Origin: Crocinitomicaceae bacterium
GTDB taxonomy: Bacteria > Bacteroidota > Bacteroidia > Flavobacteriales_D > Crocinitomicaceae
Reading direction: 5' to 3'
Assembly (NCBI GenBank): GCA_011522905.1
Contig: WTIB01000207.1
Coordinates: forward strand, 1 to 6,741
Length of the DNA: 6,741 nucleotides
The notes under the pieces are model-generated. The model was not told where the DNA came from, ran no database searches, and saw nothing but the letters and a program-made list of their open reading frames with translations. Position numbers and translations under genes: made by a program. This document shows, in pieces, positions 6,109-6,741 of this stretch; within the stretch, counting starts at the first letter, position 1; each line of letters starts with the position of its first letter.

Positions 6109-6741
6109 TTAATGGTTTTTGGCATTTGCCTTGTCGTATTCTTTTTGCAGTAAGGCCATGCTTTGTTCCATTCTTCGGATATGACCTTCTCTTTTACCCG
6201 ACAATACCATCCGCAAGTTTTGTTTTTTATCCATGAGTAACATGAGCTCTTGGAATTGGACTCCATCTTGAATAAGGCGTGCTCCGTTATGTTCTATGTC
6301 GTAAATTGATTTTGCGTCGCCTTTAGCTAGAATCCAAATTGTTGGGTCGTAGTTGGGTACCATATCTTTTAAAATGGCCTCTACCTCGGATAAATTATCA
6401 GCAGGATTTCCTTTACCATCAGTCACGAAAGAAAGGATTCTGGTTTGCTTTCTTTTCTTGGTGCGGTTTTTCCATATTCGCTGATAAATCATTTGATTGA
6501 TGTGCCACAAAAGTATGGAACAGCTGTCCAAACATGATTCCTGAATAGTGGTTACTAAAACGATGTCGCCATCAAATTCTGAGGAGGTCCTTTTTTTGCC
6601 ATTTATGTCTATGTAAGAAAAGGATTTAATTTCACCATAGTTTTCTAATGTTTCAAATTTGTGCTCACATGACCGAGTCATGAAAAACACCATTAAAATA
6701 AAAAAAACGGCTGGCCCTAGAACGAGGGAGAAGCCCCAAAA
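6109..6741 (-). CDS. SCO-like thioredoxin-fold membrane protein lacking the copper-ligand His, N-terminus cut by the window edge
   Basis: The frame is open to the right edge, with 210 visible residues and TAA at 6111-6109. The first ATG inside the window (6693) lies in the middle of a hydrophobic segment that runs from the edge to about 6679. The true start is therefore probably just outside, and the segment is an N-terminal membrane anchor. The soluble part looks like a divergent SCO/thioredoxin domain. An ESCLDSC motif (Cys codons at 6534-6532 and 6522-6520) gives CxxxC. A strand LSFVTDG occupies the place of SIDP in SCO, and LLMDKKQNLR aligns with the FSLVDKRQRVR strand of the next gene. 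The His that should precede that strand is replaced by Phe or Gln, so normal SCO copper binding is unlikely. It lies two bases upstream of the canonical SCO1 gene, which suggests a shared oxidase-assembly role. A general thiol-disulfide protein is the alternative. Confidence 0.7.
   Translation of the reverse strand, partial: FWGFSLVLGPAVFFILMVFFMTRSCEHKFETLENYGEIKSFSYIDINGKKRTSSEFDGDIVLVTTIQESCLDSCSILLWHINQMIYQRIWKNRTKKRKQTRILSFVTDGKGNPADNLSEVEAILKDMVPNYDPTIWILAKGDAKSIYDIEHNGARLIQDGVQFQELMLLMDKKQNLRMVLSGKREGHIRRMEQSMALLQKEYDKANAKNH

Noticed and set aside
6054..6266. 70-residue minus-strand open frame spanning the junction of the two SCO genes
   Set aside because: It is out of frame with both real genes, which already account for this DNA, and it has no domain signal.
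6691..6693. ATG at 6693 as the true start of the His-less SCO-like gene
   Set aside because: The frame continues open to the edge with a hydrophobic segment that this start would cut in two. The bases before it are a T-rich run without a ribosome binding site.

Overview
The window looks like ordinary chromosomal DNA of a Bacteroidota bacterium, probably of the Flavobacteriia/Cryomorphaceae type. The DNA is AT-rich and no start has a clear Shine-Dalgarno sequence. One promoter candidate fits the Bacteroidota TTTG / TANNTTTG pattern. The gene content also fits: a monomeric NADP-isocitrate dehydrogenase, a DUF4403 lipoprotein, an OmpA protein with the GHVN variant, and an SCO plus DUF420 cluster. 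The phylum call rests on these family traits, not on a marker gene. I see no mobile element, tRNA, rRNA, CRISPR array or phage gene.

Layout. Positions 1-2185 (minus) hold nearly all of icd, the monomeric NADP-dependent isocitrate dehydrogenase. Only its last dozen or so codons lie beyond the left edge. A 182-base divergent intergenic region (2186-2367) follows and contains a good candidate icd promoter. Next come two plus-strand genes joined stop-to-start (TAAATG): a DUF4403 lipoprotein (2368-3759) and a secreted protein with a C-terminal OmpA domain (3760-4905). They probably form one translationally coupled envelope operon. Three bases later begins a convergent minus-strand cluster, listed here in the order shown by coordinates: a five-helix DUF420 protein (4909-5433), an SCO1/SenC copper chaperone lipoprotein (5408-6106), and a second SCO-like thioredoxin-fold protein (6109-6741) whose N-terminus is cut by the right edge. 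Transcription of this cluster runs right to left and comes from outside the window.

How the genes work together. The minus-strand trio resembles the assembly-factor tail of a cytochrome c oxidase operon. SCO1 delivers copper to the CuA site of subunit II, and DUF420 proteins (CtaM type) are linked to haem-copper oxidase maturation. The second SCO-like protein keeps the CxxxC pair but has lost the copper-binding histidine, so it may act as a redox partner. The plus-strand pair has no established function. From its architecture I infer an outer-membrane or periplasmic lipoprotein working with a possible peptidoglycan-associated partner. The icd gene supplies 2-oxoglutarate and NADPH and appears unrelated to both groups.

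Most of the window is conventional. The points most worth a second look are the His-less SCO paralogue next to a canonical one, and the coupled DUF4403-OmpA pair.
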